From Leptospira sp. WS39.C2 (GTDB lineage Bacteria > Spirochaetota > Leptospiria > Leptospirales > Leptospiraceae), in the NCBI RefSeq assembly GCF_040833965.1, contig NZ_CP162142.1:3330001-3394000 (forward strand): DNA of 64,000 nucleotides, in the 5' to 3' direction. The notes beneath the pieces were generated by a model. The model was not told the origin of the DNA, ran no database searches, and saw only the letters and a list, made by a program, of their open reading frames with translations. This document shows, piece by piece, positions 1 to 8,003 of the stretch. A program made the position numbers and the translations under genes. Positions within the stretch are counted from its first letter, which is position 1; the number at the start of each line of letters is the position of its first letter.

Positions 1-38
1 AGGAAATGTTTTCATTTTCGCCTCGTTTTCGCATTTAA

Positions 39-54
39 GTGAACAGGTGTTCAC
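39..54. promoter_or_regulatory. Inverted repeat, candidate TetR operator
   Basis: GTGAACA-GG-TGTTCAC is a perfect 7-bp dyad with a 2-bp centre. It lies about 80 bp upstream of the TetR-family gene, where an autoregulatory operator would be expected. A related dyad lies at 135-152. The role is inferred from symmetry and position. Confidence 0.5.
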
Positions 55-134
55 GGAGTTATTTAATAGTGTTAACTTACGACGTTAGCTATGTCAACCC
101 AAAACTAGGAAAATTTCCTTGCTTTTGGAAAAAA

Positions 135-152
135 AGTGAACGAATGTTTACT
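135..152. promoter_or_regulatory. Second inverted repeat overlapping the TetR GTG start
   Basis: AGTGAAC-GAAT-GTTTACT is a near-perfect dyad with the same GTGAAC half-site as the repeat at 39-54. It overlaps the GTG codon at 136. Either the regulator binds across its own start, or translation really begins at the ATG at 169. Confidence 0.4.
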
Positions 153-786
153 CAATTCTTTTCCCAAAATGAACAAACGAGACTCCCAAAAGCAAAAAAC
201 CCACTCAAACCTCTTGGAAAGTGCCCTCCAATTGATGGGAGAAGAGAAGGGATTGGGTGATTTGAGCCTAAGAGAGGTCACAGCTAACGCAGGCATTGTC
301 CCTGCGGCCTTCTATAGGCATTTTAAGTCGATGGAAGAATTAGGCCTCCATTTGGTGGAGGAATGCAGTGACCGAATCCAAATGATCGTTGGAGATGCGA
401 GGCTCAAAGGTGCTTACCGTTCGGCCCTTCAATTGACAATTGGTTATTTTTTTGATTATGTAACGAACAATCGTTCCTTATTTCGATTCATTGCAAGAGA
501 AAGGACAGGCGGAAACCGTAAGATCCGAGAAAACATTCGAGAAGCAATGCGAATGATTGCCCGCGAATTGGCAAAAGATATGCGAATGCCAAAATTGATT
601 TCCAAAGAAGATACCTCTTTTGCTTCAGAACTGATCGTGAGTATCTGTTTCCAAATGGCTTCAGACTATCTTGATTTGGAAACAAACGAACATTTAGAAA
701 TGAGAAAGATCAAAGTCCAAACGATCAAACAAGTCCGTCTCGTTTTTATCGGAACGATCCGCGGAAGAAAACACAAACATAGATAA
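136..786 (+). CDS. TetR/AcrR family transcriptional regulator
   Basis: DNA-binding repressor with a TetR helix-turn-helix in the first 60 residues (LSLREVTANAGIVPAAFYRHF) and a helical ligand-binding C-terminus. The 216-residue length is normal, and the HTH resembles the FabR/unsaturated fatty acid subgroup, though that assignment is weak. The GTG start at 136 has a GGAA 5 bp upstream. An in-frame ATG at 169 would still keep the whole HTH. Two GTGAAC-type dyads upstream suggest autoregulation. No downstream gene shares the transcript, since the next gene is convergent, so other targets may lie left of the window. Confidence 0.85.
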   Translation: MNECLLNSFPKMNKRDSQKQKTHSNLLESALQLMGEEKGLGDLSLREVTANAGIVPAAFYRHFKSMEELGLHLVEECSDRIQMIVGDARLKGAYRSALQLTIGYFFDYVTNNRSLFRFIARERTGGNRKIRENIREAMRMIARELAKDMRMPKLISKEDTSFASELIVSICFQMASDYLDLETNEHLEMRKIKVQTIKQVRLVFIGTIRGRKHKHR

Positions 787-853
787 ATCCAAGATTAAAG
801 TAAGTGAGGCGCAGAAATTTTTTAGATACAAAGTTGTATCTAAGTTTGAATGT

Positions 854-2659
854 TTATTCTTTATTTTGAATGGGAAAAGAGATAATGATATTCAATCCTT
901 CGCCTTTTTTAGAAACGGAAGAAAAAACACCTTTTAATTGTGAAGTTAAACTGCGGATGAGTTCGTAACCGAAATGATTTCCTTTTTCAATGTTAACGGA
1001 ATCTGGTAAACCAACTCCATCATCACCTACTGTTAAAAGTACGTTCTCACTCGATTTGGTTAATTGGACTCGAATATCTCCCCCTTTTTCATTAGGATAT
1101 GCATATTTGAGTGCATTGGTGAGAAGTTCGTTTAAGATCAAACCCAAAGGCAAAGTACGTTTTAAATCCAAACGAATGTCTTCTAATTTTACATCAAATC
1201 TGATTTTACTTGGATTTAATACAAAGATATCATGCAAACTATATACCAAATCCTCAATGTATTTCCGAAGGTCTACTGATTCCAAATCTTCTGATTGGTA
1301 TAAGTTTTCATAAACCTTTGACATTGACATGATGCGAGATTGTGCATTTAAAAATGATTGTTTTGCTAATTCATTTTCAACTTTGAAAGACTCGAGGTTG
1401 AGTAAACCAGAGATAATCGCGAGAGTATTTTTCACACGATGTTGTAATTCTTTTAATAAAACATCTTTTTCTTCTAGAGATTTTGCCAATCTCCCTTCAA
1501 TATCTAAAATTTTACTCACATCCAAGTTAAACCAAAGTATGAATCTTTCTCCTGAGATTTCAATCGCCTGGCTAAAAACAAGAACTTCATGATGAACTCC
1601 ATCAGAGTGGTGAACAGTCATCCTTTCCCCAGCGAGTCTTCCATTCTCTTTATAAACTTTATTCAGCTTTTGTATTTGTTCAGGATTACTCCATTCTTTA
1701 AAATCTTCCGTTTTTTTACCGATCACTTTTGATTTTTCAAATCGAAAGATTTTTTCCATGGCTGGATTTATATCAAGGTATGTTCCATCTTTAATTGTAG
1801 ATATAGCCATCGCTATCGGACTCAATTGGAAAACTTTTGCATATAAACTTTCGCTATCTTTTGGAGGAACAAGAACTGGAGATTCCGGATTCTCACGAAA
1901 AACAATAACAATACCATTTAAATTTTTATTTGAATCCAAAATTGGAGAAATTGTTTCTGTAACATTAGTTTCACGCCCATTACTTGAAATGATGATTAAG
2001 TCATTTTTCCTTCTCGGTTCTAAAAATTTTTCAGAAGGATCATCAAAGGAATAGGAAACTCGCATTCTCGATTCTGCTTGGATTAAAAATAAAAAAGAAG
2101 ACAAATCTTTGTTCATCACATCATTTTTGAGATAACCTAACATATCTAAAGCTTTTTGGTTAATTTCTCTAATGAAACCTTCAGGAGTTAAAACAATCAG
2201 TCCATCTCCCATAGCTTCAAAAGTGATTCTCAATTCTTTTTCTCTAAATGCCAAACTTTGTTCCGCTGCATGTAGCTTCAAAGCGGACTTTATCATACAT
2301 TCTACAATGTCTGGACTTGAAATTTTTGGAATAAAACCATAATGTTTTAAGTCAGCGACTCGATTCAAAATCTTTTGGTCTGAGTAACCACTCACAAATA
2401 AAATGGGAATCTCTTTGATTTCTAAAATTTTTTTTGCCAATTGGATACCATCTAACGTATCGGAAAGATTGATATCCATTAAAATCAAATCAACTCGATC
2501 ATCCGAAGAGATACATTCAATAGCATCCTCTGAATTGGACACGTGTTCTACGGAGTAACCTTTGATTTTGAGAAATTCAGCTTGGGAAACCGCAAGGATT
2601 GCTTCATCCTCAACAAGTAAAATTTGACCTAAACTATGTTTGATTTCGGTAGTTGGCAT
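854..2659 (-). CDS. Hybrid sensor: receiver-PAS-PAS-HisKA_2 histidine kinase
   Basis: Cytoplasmic signalling protein of 601 residues with no membrane segment. The order is a receiver domain (about 12-125; phospho-acceptor D62 in LILMDINL), PAS (about 141-255), PAS (about 270-385), a HisKA_2 dimerisation domain (H407 in ELQHRVKNTLA) and a C-terminal HATPase (ELLTNALKYA N-box, GDDGVGLP). HisKA_2 kinases with an N-terminal receiver usually sit in the middle of a phosphorelay. No cognate output regulator is adjacent, so the partner is unknown. It stands alone on the minus strand, convergent with the TetR gene. Confidence 0.9.
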   Translation of the reverse strand: MPTTEIKHSLGQILLVEDEAILAVSQAEFLKIKGYSVEHVSNSEDAIECISSDDRVDLILMDINLSDTLDGIQLAKKILEIKEIPILFVSGYSDQKILNRVADLKHYGFIPKISSPDIVECMIKSALKLHAAEQSLAFREKELRITFEAMGDGLIVLTPEGFIREINQKALDMLGYLKNDVMNKDLSSFLFLIQAESRMRVSYSFDDPSEKFLEPRRKNDLIIISSNGRETNVTETISPILDSNKNLNGIVIVFRENPESPVLVPPKDSESLYAKVFQLSPIAMAISTIKDGTYLDINPAMEKIFRFEKSKVIGKKTEDFKEWSNPEQIQKLNKVYKENGRLAGERMTVHHSDGVHHEVLVFSQAIEISGERFILWFNLDVSKILDIEGRLAKSLEEKDVLLKELQHRVKNTLAIISGLLNLESFKVENELAKQSFLNAQSRIMSMSKVYENLYQSEDLESVDLRKYIEDLVYSLHDIFVLNPSKIRFDVKLEDIRLDLKRTLPLGLILNELLTNALKYAYPNEKGGDIRVQLTKSSENVLLTVGDDGVGLPDSVNIEKGNHFGYELIRSLTSQLKGVFSSVSKKGEGLNIIISFPIQNKE

Positions 2660-2892
2660 TTTGGCAGCTGATTCTACCGAAGATTAAAATTAGGCTTTGG
2701 AATTGCAATGAAATATAGGCCAAAAAAAATTCAAAAAAAAACAAACGATATGCAATAAAATATATTACAAAAAATCGACAAGTTAATGAGAAATCACTTC
2801 ACTTATTTCGTTAGGTGCCAAGTATTCGATTGCTATTTAACTCAAACGTTTGTTTGTTTGTTAAATCATTACAAAGCGAAACGGAGTTTCAT

Positions 2893-3276
2893 TTGAAATT
2901 TAAGATTATTTTTTTCTTCAGTTTACTATTTTTTTGCAAATGTACAGGGTTTAACTTGTTATACGAAACATCTGCCAATGGGAATACCAATCCCACCCGG
3001 GAGTATGCAACCACTGCCCCACTGTGGAAGGGTGGATTTTTTTACCATCGGAATACGACGCCAGGACCCATCGGTATTGGTGCTGAGCCAAAAGCAGAAG
3101 GAAAAGCGTGTAGCAATTCCTATTTAGGATTGTTCTCTTTTGGCAATTCCCGAATCGAAACTGCCAAAAAAAATGGAAACATCCAAAAAGTAGCCTTTGT
3201 TGATTACGAAAACACAGGGGTTTTTGCTGGGTTTATTTACCACCAATTCTGCACCATCGTCAAAGGTTCCAACTAA
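2893..3276 (+). CDS. TRL-like family putative lipoprotein (copy 1)
   Basis: First of three adjacent TRL-like proteins. The frame is open from a GTG at 2815, but a GGAG at 2883-2886 lies 6 bp before a TTG at 2893. That start gives a proper signal sequence (KIIFFFSLLFFCKC) with cysteines fitting a relaxed spirochaetal lipobox. The C-terminal half carries the family pattern: CSNSYLGLFSFGNS, then AKKNGNIQKVAFVDYE, then a terminal FCTIVKG. The function of the family is unknown. The next ATG overlaps its stop codon, so the genes are probably translationally coupled. Confidence 0.75.
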   Translation: MKFKIIFFFSLLFFCKCTGFNLLYETSANGNTNPTREYATTAPLWKGGFFYHRNTTPGPIGIGAEPKAEGKACSNSYLGLFSFGNSRIETAKKNGNIQKVAFVDYENTGVFAGFIYHQFCTIVKGSN

Positions 3277-3611
3277 TGAAATCATTAAAAAGACATAATA
3301 TTCTATTTTACATAACAATTGTACTCTTAACATTCCTTTCGACTAGTTGTGCCGTTGGCCCAACTCACGGATACATTGTCACAGAAACTCAGTTCCCTGG
3401 AACGTTTAATCCTGAGAATAATGTCAAAGCAGACAAAGAAGCAAAAGGTTGCCAATATACAGTTTTATATTTGGTCACCTATGGTGATGCAGGAGCTGGT
3501 AGTGTTGCGCACAAAAATGGAATTACTAAAATCGCAACGATTGACCATTCCACTTTTAGTTTGTTTAGCGGTCTCATCCGAAATTATTGCACTTTTGTCG
3601 TAGGCGAATAA
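3276..3611 (+). CDS. TRL-like family lipoprotein (copy 2)
   Basis: Lipoprotein of 111 residues with a signal peptide ending in a good lipobox (TFLSTSC). The mature part has the TRL-like C-terminus: GCQYTVLYLVTYGDAG, HKNGITKIATIDHS and NYCTFVVGE. Its ATG overlaps the stop of copy 1, and copy 3 follows after one base. It shares the 'xNGxIxKxAxxD' core and the terminal Cys-x-V-V-x-G with its neighbours, which points to local duplication. Function unknown. An envelope location is inferred from the lipobox. Confidence 0.8.
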   Translation: MKSLKRHNILFYITIVLLTFLSTSCAVGPTHGYIVTETQFPGTFNPENNVKADKEAKGCQYTVLYLVTYGDAGAGSVAHKNGITKIATIDHSTFSLFSGLIRNYCTFVVGE

Positions 3612-3612
3612 C

Positions 3613-3951
3613 ATGAATTATATCAAAACTTTTCTATTAATAATCCTTTTGTCTTTTTTCAATCATTGCCAATCGGGACCTTATCCAGCTTTTTTGTACC
3701 AATACTCCACACAACATACAACTGGTGATAGTACAGGCACAAATCTTACATCTGCAAAGATTGTAAAATTCGGAAAATCTTGTTCAGTTTCAGGTTATAT
3801 CATCAATTTTTTCTATTATGGTGCTGGAAACTCAATTGAAGAAGCAACTAGAAATGGAAATATCCAAAAAGTTGCTCTAATTGATAGGGAATCACTTTCG
3901 ATTTTTGGGGCATTATTTTATAGAGAATGTATCGTAGTTTGGGGTGAATAA
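3613..3951 (+). CDS. TRL-like family lipoprotein (copy 3)
   Basis: Third tandem TRL-like protein, 112 residues. It has a hydrophobic signal ending in LLSFFNHC, a spirochaetal type of lipobox. The mature part carries GKSCSVSGYIINFFYYGAG, ATRNGNIQKVALIDRE and ECIVVWGE at the C-terminus, matching copies 1 and 2. The following barrel gene starts inside its last codons, so all four genes appear to form one coupled operon. Function unknown. Confidence 0.8.
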   Translation: MNYIKTFLLIILLSFFNHCQSGPYPAFLYQYSTQHTTGDSTGTNLTSAKIVKFGKSCSVSGYIINFFYYGAGNSIEEATRNGNIQKVALIDRESLSIFGALFYRECIVVWGE

Positions 3952-4927
3952 ATTGTATTTATCTCAACGTTTTATATTTTCATTAATCGTATTGTGTTTT
4001 GTTTTTGGAAATAGTTTTAGTTCTTTGCTTGCAAAAGAATCAGACAATATTCACGAAAAACCACAGTTAATTGATCCAGACAATCATAGAATCTATTTTA
4101 GCTATGTTCTTGGTGCCGCAAGAGGTCAAATTCCAGAAAAAAATTTGGAATTGGTTGATAGTGTTTTGTTTGCACAAAGTACCATCTACCAAGTTGCACC
4201 TTTGCCCAACGGCAATTTAAACTTAGGTCAGTTTGAATTTGAATACCGCTTTAAAGATAAATTTAGATTTTTTGCCGAGAATCGAACAGTAAGCGATGCT
4301 GGAGATTACAAGGACATTATGCGGTTCCGAGAATACCAAAAAAGAGTTGGAGTTGGATACTTTCATCCTATCTTCAAATTTTTAAGTATTGGTGTTTCCA
4401 TACGAGATGCAAATATCAAACAAGATTTTAGGTCTGACTATTTAAACTTATACAAATATGAAAATAGTTTAATTTTCTCAACACCAAATGTCCAATCTCA
4501 ACTTCGCACAAAAGGTTGGGTACCAGGAATCCATATCGAAATTAAACCATTAAGATGGTTTGAAATCCATTTGGGCCGAATGTATTATAATATGGGTGGC
4601 GATTTAAGCAGGTCTGCATTTAATTTTATACCTACAACGTCAGGTCTCTTATATGCACCGATGTTTGTCCAAAGTGATTTTATTTACTCTGGTGTCCAAG
4701 ATAAGTTTGATGTTGTATTTCGGTATTCAACCTGGTTTGCAACAAAATGGGGTTATACGAGAGATAATGTAAACTTAAAGTTTAACCAATATTATATGAC
4801 AACCTTAGACTACCAAACTTCCATATTAATGTCTGCTCTAGGAAGAAGGTCCAGTGCAAAAATAGATTTTGATTCTATCAACTTTACCGTTGAGTTTTCA
4901 AAAAGTTTTGGCGAGGATGCGTTTTAA
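3944..4927 (+). CDS. Putative outer-membrane beta-barrel protein
   Basis: Protein of 327 residues with an N-terminal signal peptide (FIFSLIVLCFVFGNSFSSLLA) followed by repeated amphipathic strands rich in Tyr, Phe and Asn, typical of an outer-membrane barrel (FEFEYRFKDKFRFFAENR, VGVGYFHPIFKFLSIGVS). The GTG start at 3944 overlaps the stop of the third TRL-like gene, so it is the last gene of that operon. I do not recognise a specific transporter family. Its position suggests the three lipoproteins and the barrel act together at the outer membrane, which is inference. Confidence 0.6.
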   Translation: MNKLYLSQRFIFSLIVLCFVFGNSFSSLLAKESDNIHEKPQLIDPDNHRIYFSYVLGAARGQIPEKNLELVDSVLFAQSTIYQVAPLPNGNLNLGQFEFEYRFKDKFRFFAENRTVSDAGDYKDIMRFREYQKRVGVGYFHPIFKFLSIGVSIRDANIKQDFRSDYLNLYKYENSLIFSTPNVQSQLRTKGWVPGIHIEIKPLRWFEIHLGRMYYNMGGDLSRSAFNFIPTTSGLLYAPMFVQSDFIYSGVQDKFDVVFRYSTWFATKWGYTRDNVNLKFNQYYMTTLDYQTSILMSALGRRSSAKIDFDSINFTVEFSKSFGEDAF

Positions 4928-4981
4928 AAATTAAAACGATTTGATCCAACCTAGGTTTTTCCAATCGAAAGAATGGTAAAC

Positions 4982-5386
4982 CTAGGTTTCTGGTTCAAAA
5001 TAAGCCAGATTCTCGGGTCCCTCATGGACCACAATACGGCGGATTTTTCCTTCTGATGACTTCACTTCTTCTTTTAATCCAAAATAGAACCAACGGGCCA
5101 CATTTTCGGAAGTTGGGTTGATGCCTTTGAAATCTGGGTGGTCGTTAATCAGGATATGGTCAATCGAATGGACTAGGTCCATGAGTTTGTTCCGAGCCGT
5201 CAAAAAATCATAGGAGATCCCATCTGGACGGATGTTCGTTTTTCCCTCTAAAAACACTTCTACCTTCCAAGAATGGCCATGGATAGGCTCGTCAGAACCA
5301 TCGGCAAAGTATTGGTAGAGGAAGTGAGCTGACTCAAATCGGCCTTCGATGCGGACATAAAATTTCCCGTTTTCTTGGGTAAACAT
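4982..5386 (-). CDS. 6-pyruvoyl-tetrahydropterin synthase / QueD family protein
   Basis: T-fold enzyme of the PTPS/QueD family, acting on dihydroneopterin triphosphate-type substrates. Visible motifs are the zinc His set (ESAHFL and IHGHSW), GISYDF, IDHILIN, PTSENVARW and a C-terminal HEG. There is no cysteine in the stretch before HGH, where QueD and PTPS place the catalytic Cys. The sequence there is DGSDEPIHGH, which recalls the PTPS-III branch that replaces Cys with Glu and feeds folate synthesis. The frame is open to 5473, but the ATG at 5386 gives a normal 134-residue protein and leaves room for a divergent promoter. Confidence 0.8.
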   Translation of the reverse strand: MFTQENGKFYVRIEGRFESAHFLYQYFADGSDEPIHGHSWKVEVFLEGKTNIRPDGISYDFLTARNKLMDLVHSIDHILINDHPDFKGINPTSENVARWFYFGLKEEVKSSEGKIRRIVVHEGPENLAYFEPET

Positions 5387-5451
5387 TCCATTGACGAATA
5401 GAGCATAGTCCAATATTTGTATAGTAATTTCCTCTAAGGGGGCTCTAGAAG

Positions 5452-5673
5452 ATGACTGAAACAACAAAACCACGCTTTTTTAAAGAAATGACTGTAGGCG
5501 AAGCAATTGCCATCCATCCGGAAGCGGGGCTTGTTTTCTCAAGTTACCACTTAGGTGGATGTTCCCACTGTTCCATCAATGAAGTGGAAACCATTGAACA
5601 AGTTTGTATGGGTTATGGTGTCGAAGTAGACACACTCATCGACTCACTCAACAATTTATTCGCTGAAGAATAG
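5452..5673 (+). CDS. DUF1858 / redox-disulfide domain protein
   Basis: Small cytoplasmic protein of 73 residues matching the DUF1858 (prismane-associated redox disulfide) domain: MTVGEAIAIHPEAGLVF, then GGCSHCSINEVETIEQVC, then a short C-terminal helix. The CxHC pair is the candidate redox or metal-binding site. It is divergent from the PTPS-like gene, with about 65 bp between the preferred starts. The physiological partner is unknown. These domains are often associated with Fe-S or hybrid-cluster biology, but nothing nearby supports that here. Confidence 0.8.
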   Translation: MTETTKPRFFKEMTVGEAIAIHPEAGLVFSSYHLGGCSHCSINEVETIEQVCMGYGVEVDTLIDSLNNLFAEE

Positions 5674-5895
5674 TCGTAACTGAATCGAGGGCTGATCAAT
5701 TCGGCCCAAGTACGATTTGACCAAATGCATAAAATACCTTTGGGATAGATTGTACATGCCTCCACGAAAAAACTGGCACTGTATCACCTAATTGATCAAA
5801 CAAATCTGATTCCAAACAATCAGAGTTTACAAACACGATTGAACCATTCTGAAACCAAAAAATCACACCTAAACTTCTCTATCGCATAACATACA

Positions 5896-6306
5896 TTGGA
5901 CCAATTAACGTATAACATTCCAGGTTTATTATTCCCTGCAATTTCACTTTTGATGTTAGGGTTTACCAATCGATTTTTTGGTTTGGCGAGTTTATCGAGG
6001 CAACTTCTAGCAGAGTATGAAACGTCCCGTTCCGAAGTTCTCGCCAAACAAATTCACAATTTACGATTTCGGATCTCTCTCATTTTGTATTCACAAAGTG
6101 CGGGGATCTTAAGCCTCATCCTTTGTACATGTTCCTTGGGAATGATTCCGTTTTATAATTTGGTTGCTTGGATCTTTTTTTCGATCTCTTTACTTTTTAT
6201 GGTGATCTCTCTTGTACTTGCTCTGGTTGAAATCCATTTATCCGTGAATGCTCTTGACATCGAACGAAAATCGATTTTAGGTCCTTCTAACCAATCTAAA
6301 TTGTAA
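5896..6306 (+). CDS. DUF2721 family membrane protein
   Basis: Integral membrane protein of 136 residues with about three hydrophobic segments: near residues 4-25, then SLILYSQSAGILSLILCTCS and IFFSISLLFMVISLVLALVE. The pattern NRFFGLASLSRQLL followed by a membrane pair and a conserved 'ALVEIHLSVNALDIE' end fits DUF2721. The TTG start at 5896 has no convincing ribosome site, so the N-terminus is uncertain. Its last 11 bases overlap the end of the convergent oxidoreductase gene. Function of the family is unknown. Confidence 0.65.
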   Translation: MDQLTYNIPGLLFPAISLLMLGFTNRFFGLASLSRQLLAEYETSRSEVLAKQIHNLRFRISLILYSQSAGILSLILCTCSLGMIPFYNLVAWIFFSISLLFMVISLVLALVEIHLSVNALDIERKSILGPSNQSKL

Positions 6307-7306
6307 TCACAATCTTTCCAAAATGAGAACCTGATCGTAAGTATTGGATGGCTTCCACAGATTTCTCCAATGGGAAAACTTTGTCTACAACTGGTCTTAA
6401 TCCTGATTGTTCAATAGCTTGATTCATTTGAATGAATGTTTTTCTTCCACCCACTACAAGGCCTTGGATTTTTAGATTGTTCATTACAGCAGGGAGTAAA
6501 TTGAGTTCTCCCGAACGACCTGCTAATATTCCAATCAAATGAATGACACCAAACGGACGACAGGCGGCGATAGATTGTTCGAGTGTCCCTGCCCCACCTA
6601 CCTCAATGATATGATCCGCACCAACCTTATTTGTGATTTTTCTGACTTCTTTTCCCCAATCTTTGGTTTCTTTGTAATTGATCAAATAATCAGCACCTAA
6701 GGATTTTCCTCTTTCGAGTTTGTCATCACTGGAAGAAGTGAGGATCACTTTAGCTCCCATCAGTTTTGCAAATTGTAAGGCAAAAATGGAAACACCACCT
6801 GTACCCTGTACGACGACAAATTCACCTGGTTTGAGTTGGCTGAATTCGAAAAGTCCAGACCAGGCAGTGAGAGCAGCACAAGGTAAGGTCGCCGCTTCTT
6901 CATAACTCAAATGGATTGGCATTCTCACAAGACCTGTTTCTGGTACTATGGCCAACTCTCGTAAGGTTCCTGGTAAAGGACCTCCGATTGTGTGACGGAT
7001 TTCTGCATGAGTGGCTTCTTTCGCAATCCACTTAGGAGCGAAGGTCAAGAGGACTTTATCACCTATTCTCCATTCGGTGACATTTTCGCCGATTTCCACC
7101 ACTTCTCCTGCTCCATCACTGCAAGGAACGAGAGGTAATGGAAATTTTGGATTGTACTTTCCTTCAACAACAAGTGAGTCTCGGTAATTCAATGAGGCTG
7201 CATGCAATCGGACAAGCACATCGGTTGGACCAAGGTTTTTTGGATCTCGTACCTCAATGACTTTTAAATTTTCAAGTCCAAATTGATTGATCTCTGCCTG
7301 TTTCAT
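6296..7306 (-). CDS. MDR-family NAD(P)-dependent oxidoreductase
   Basis: Medium-chain dehydrogenase/reductase of 336 residues. A GroES-like N-terminus (NYRDSLVVEGKYNPKFPLPL, PCSDGAGEVVEIGENV) is followed by a Rossmann domain (VVQGTGGVSIFALQFAKLMG; LTSSSDDKLERGKSLGAD). The usual catalytic-zinc Cys and the structural-zinc lobe are absent, which favours a zinc-independent quinone-oxidoreductase or enoyl-reductase type over a classical alcohol dehydrogenase. The substrate is unknown. It may be co-transcribed with the VOC gene upstream, about 90 bp away on the same strand. Confidence 0.85.
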   Translation of the reverse strand: MKQAEINQFGLENLKVIEVRDPKNLGPTDVLVRLHAASLNYRDSLVVEGKYNPKFPLPLVPCSDGAGEVVEIGENVTEWRIGDKVLLTFAPKWIAKEATHAEIRHTIGGPLPGTLRELAIVPETGLVRMPIHLSYEEAATLPCAALTAWSGLFEFSQLKPGEFVVVQGTGGVSIFALQFAKLMGAKVILTSSSDDKLERGKSLGADYLINYKETKDWGKEVRKITNKVGADHIIEVGGAGTLEQSIAACRPFGVIHLIGILAGRSGELNLLPAVMNNLKIQGLVVGGRKTFIQMNQAIEQSGLRPVVDKVFPLEKSVEAIQYLRSGSHFGKIVITI

Positions 7307-7396
7307 TTGCCTTTGTCCTTCTTATATTTCGATTCATTCATGCAAAACTGTCGTTACTTTTCTATATTTGAAGTTTCCTTCAAGTCATAACGGATG

Positions 7397-7828
7397 TTAC
7401 TTGTTTAATTCAATTTCCCCTTTTTCATTCAAAGGAAAAAATGGATTATAAGCCACTTCAAAAATATGCCCATCTAAATCTTTAAAATAAGCACTGTATC
7501 CTCCCCAAAATACTTTTTGAGGTTCTTTCAGAACCACAGCACCTAACTTTCGTACAACTTCGATTACCCGATCCACTTCGCTTTCGCTTTCCACATTTTG
7601 AGCCAGTGTGATTCCCGAATAATCTTGTCTTGTTTGGAAGGGAATGCCAATGTCTTCTGCTAATTCCTTTTCGCCAAACAAACCGAAGACGATCGTTCCT
7701 ATCTGAAAAAACGCAACATTTTCATTGCTCTCTTCGGATTTTTTCCAACCAAGTCCAGTTTCATAAAAATGGACTGCTCGTTTTAGGTCAGAGACTCCAA
7801 GTGTGATTAAATTGATTCGAGGAAACAT
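7397..7828 (-). CDS. VOC family (glyoxalase/dioxygenase-like) protein
   Basis: Protein of 143 residues with the vicinal-oxygen-chelate fold: NLITLGVSDLKRAVHFYETG at the N-terminus, a WGGYSAYFKDLDGHIFEVAYN second module and a terminal metal-ligand Glu in FEVAYNP. The family covers glyoxalase I, extradiol dioxygenases and resistance proteins, and nothing in this sequence selects among them. It lies between the ccr gene and the MDR oxidoreductase on the same strand. Confidence 0.85.
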   Translation of the reverse strand: MFPRINLITLGVSDLKRAVHFYETGLGWKKSEESNENVAFFQIGTIVFGLFGEKELAEDIGIPFQTRQDYSGITLAQNVESESEVDRVIEVVRKLGAVVLKEPQKVFWGGYSAYFKDLDGHIFEVAYNPFFPLNEKGEIELNK

Positions 7829-7927
7829 ATGTGCCTACCTTGCAATACTATGAACTTTTTTAAAAGAAAATTTGAGATATGGAAATTAGGTTTCACAAAA
7901 CGAAGGTTGTGTGGTAAATGGAGCCAT

Positions 7928-7954
7928 TGGGTGGCGGGTGGATAACCCCACCCA
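7928..7954. repeat. GC-rich hairpin downstream of ccr
   Basis: TGGGTGG (7928-7934) pairs with CCACCCA (7948-7954) in an otherwise AT-rich spacer. It lies about 50 bp past the stop of the minus-strand ccr gene. It could help terminate transcription, although no T-tract follows. Confidence 0.3.
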
Positions 7955-8003
7955 GTTCGATTTGGGCGGGGACATGTACTCTAAATACGCGTTCGAAAAT
8001 GAA

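Noticed and set aside
2849..2863. GTTT tetranucleotide run as a phase-variation site
   Set aside because: Under four repeat units and upstream of the preferred start codon. Too short to call contingency DNA.
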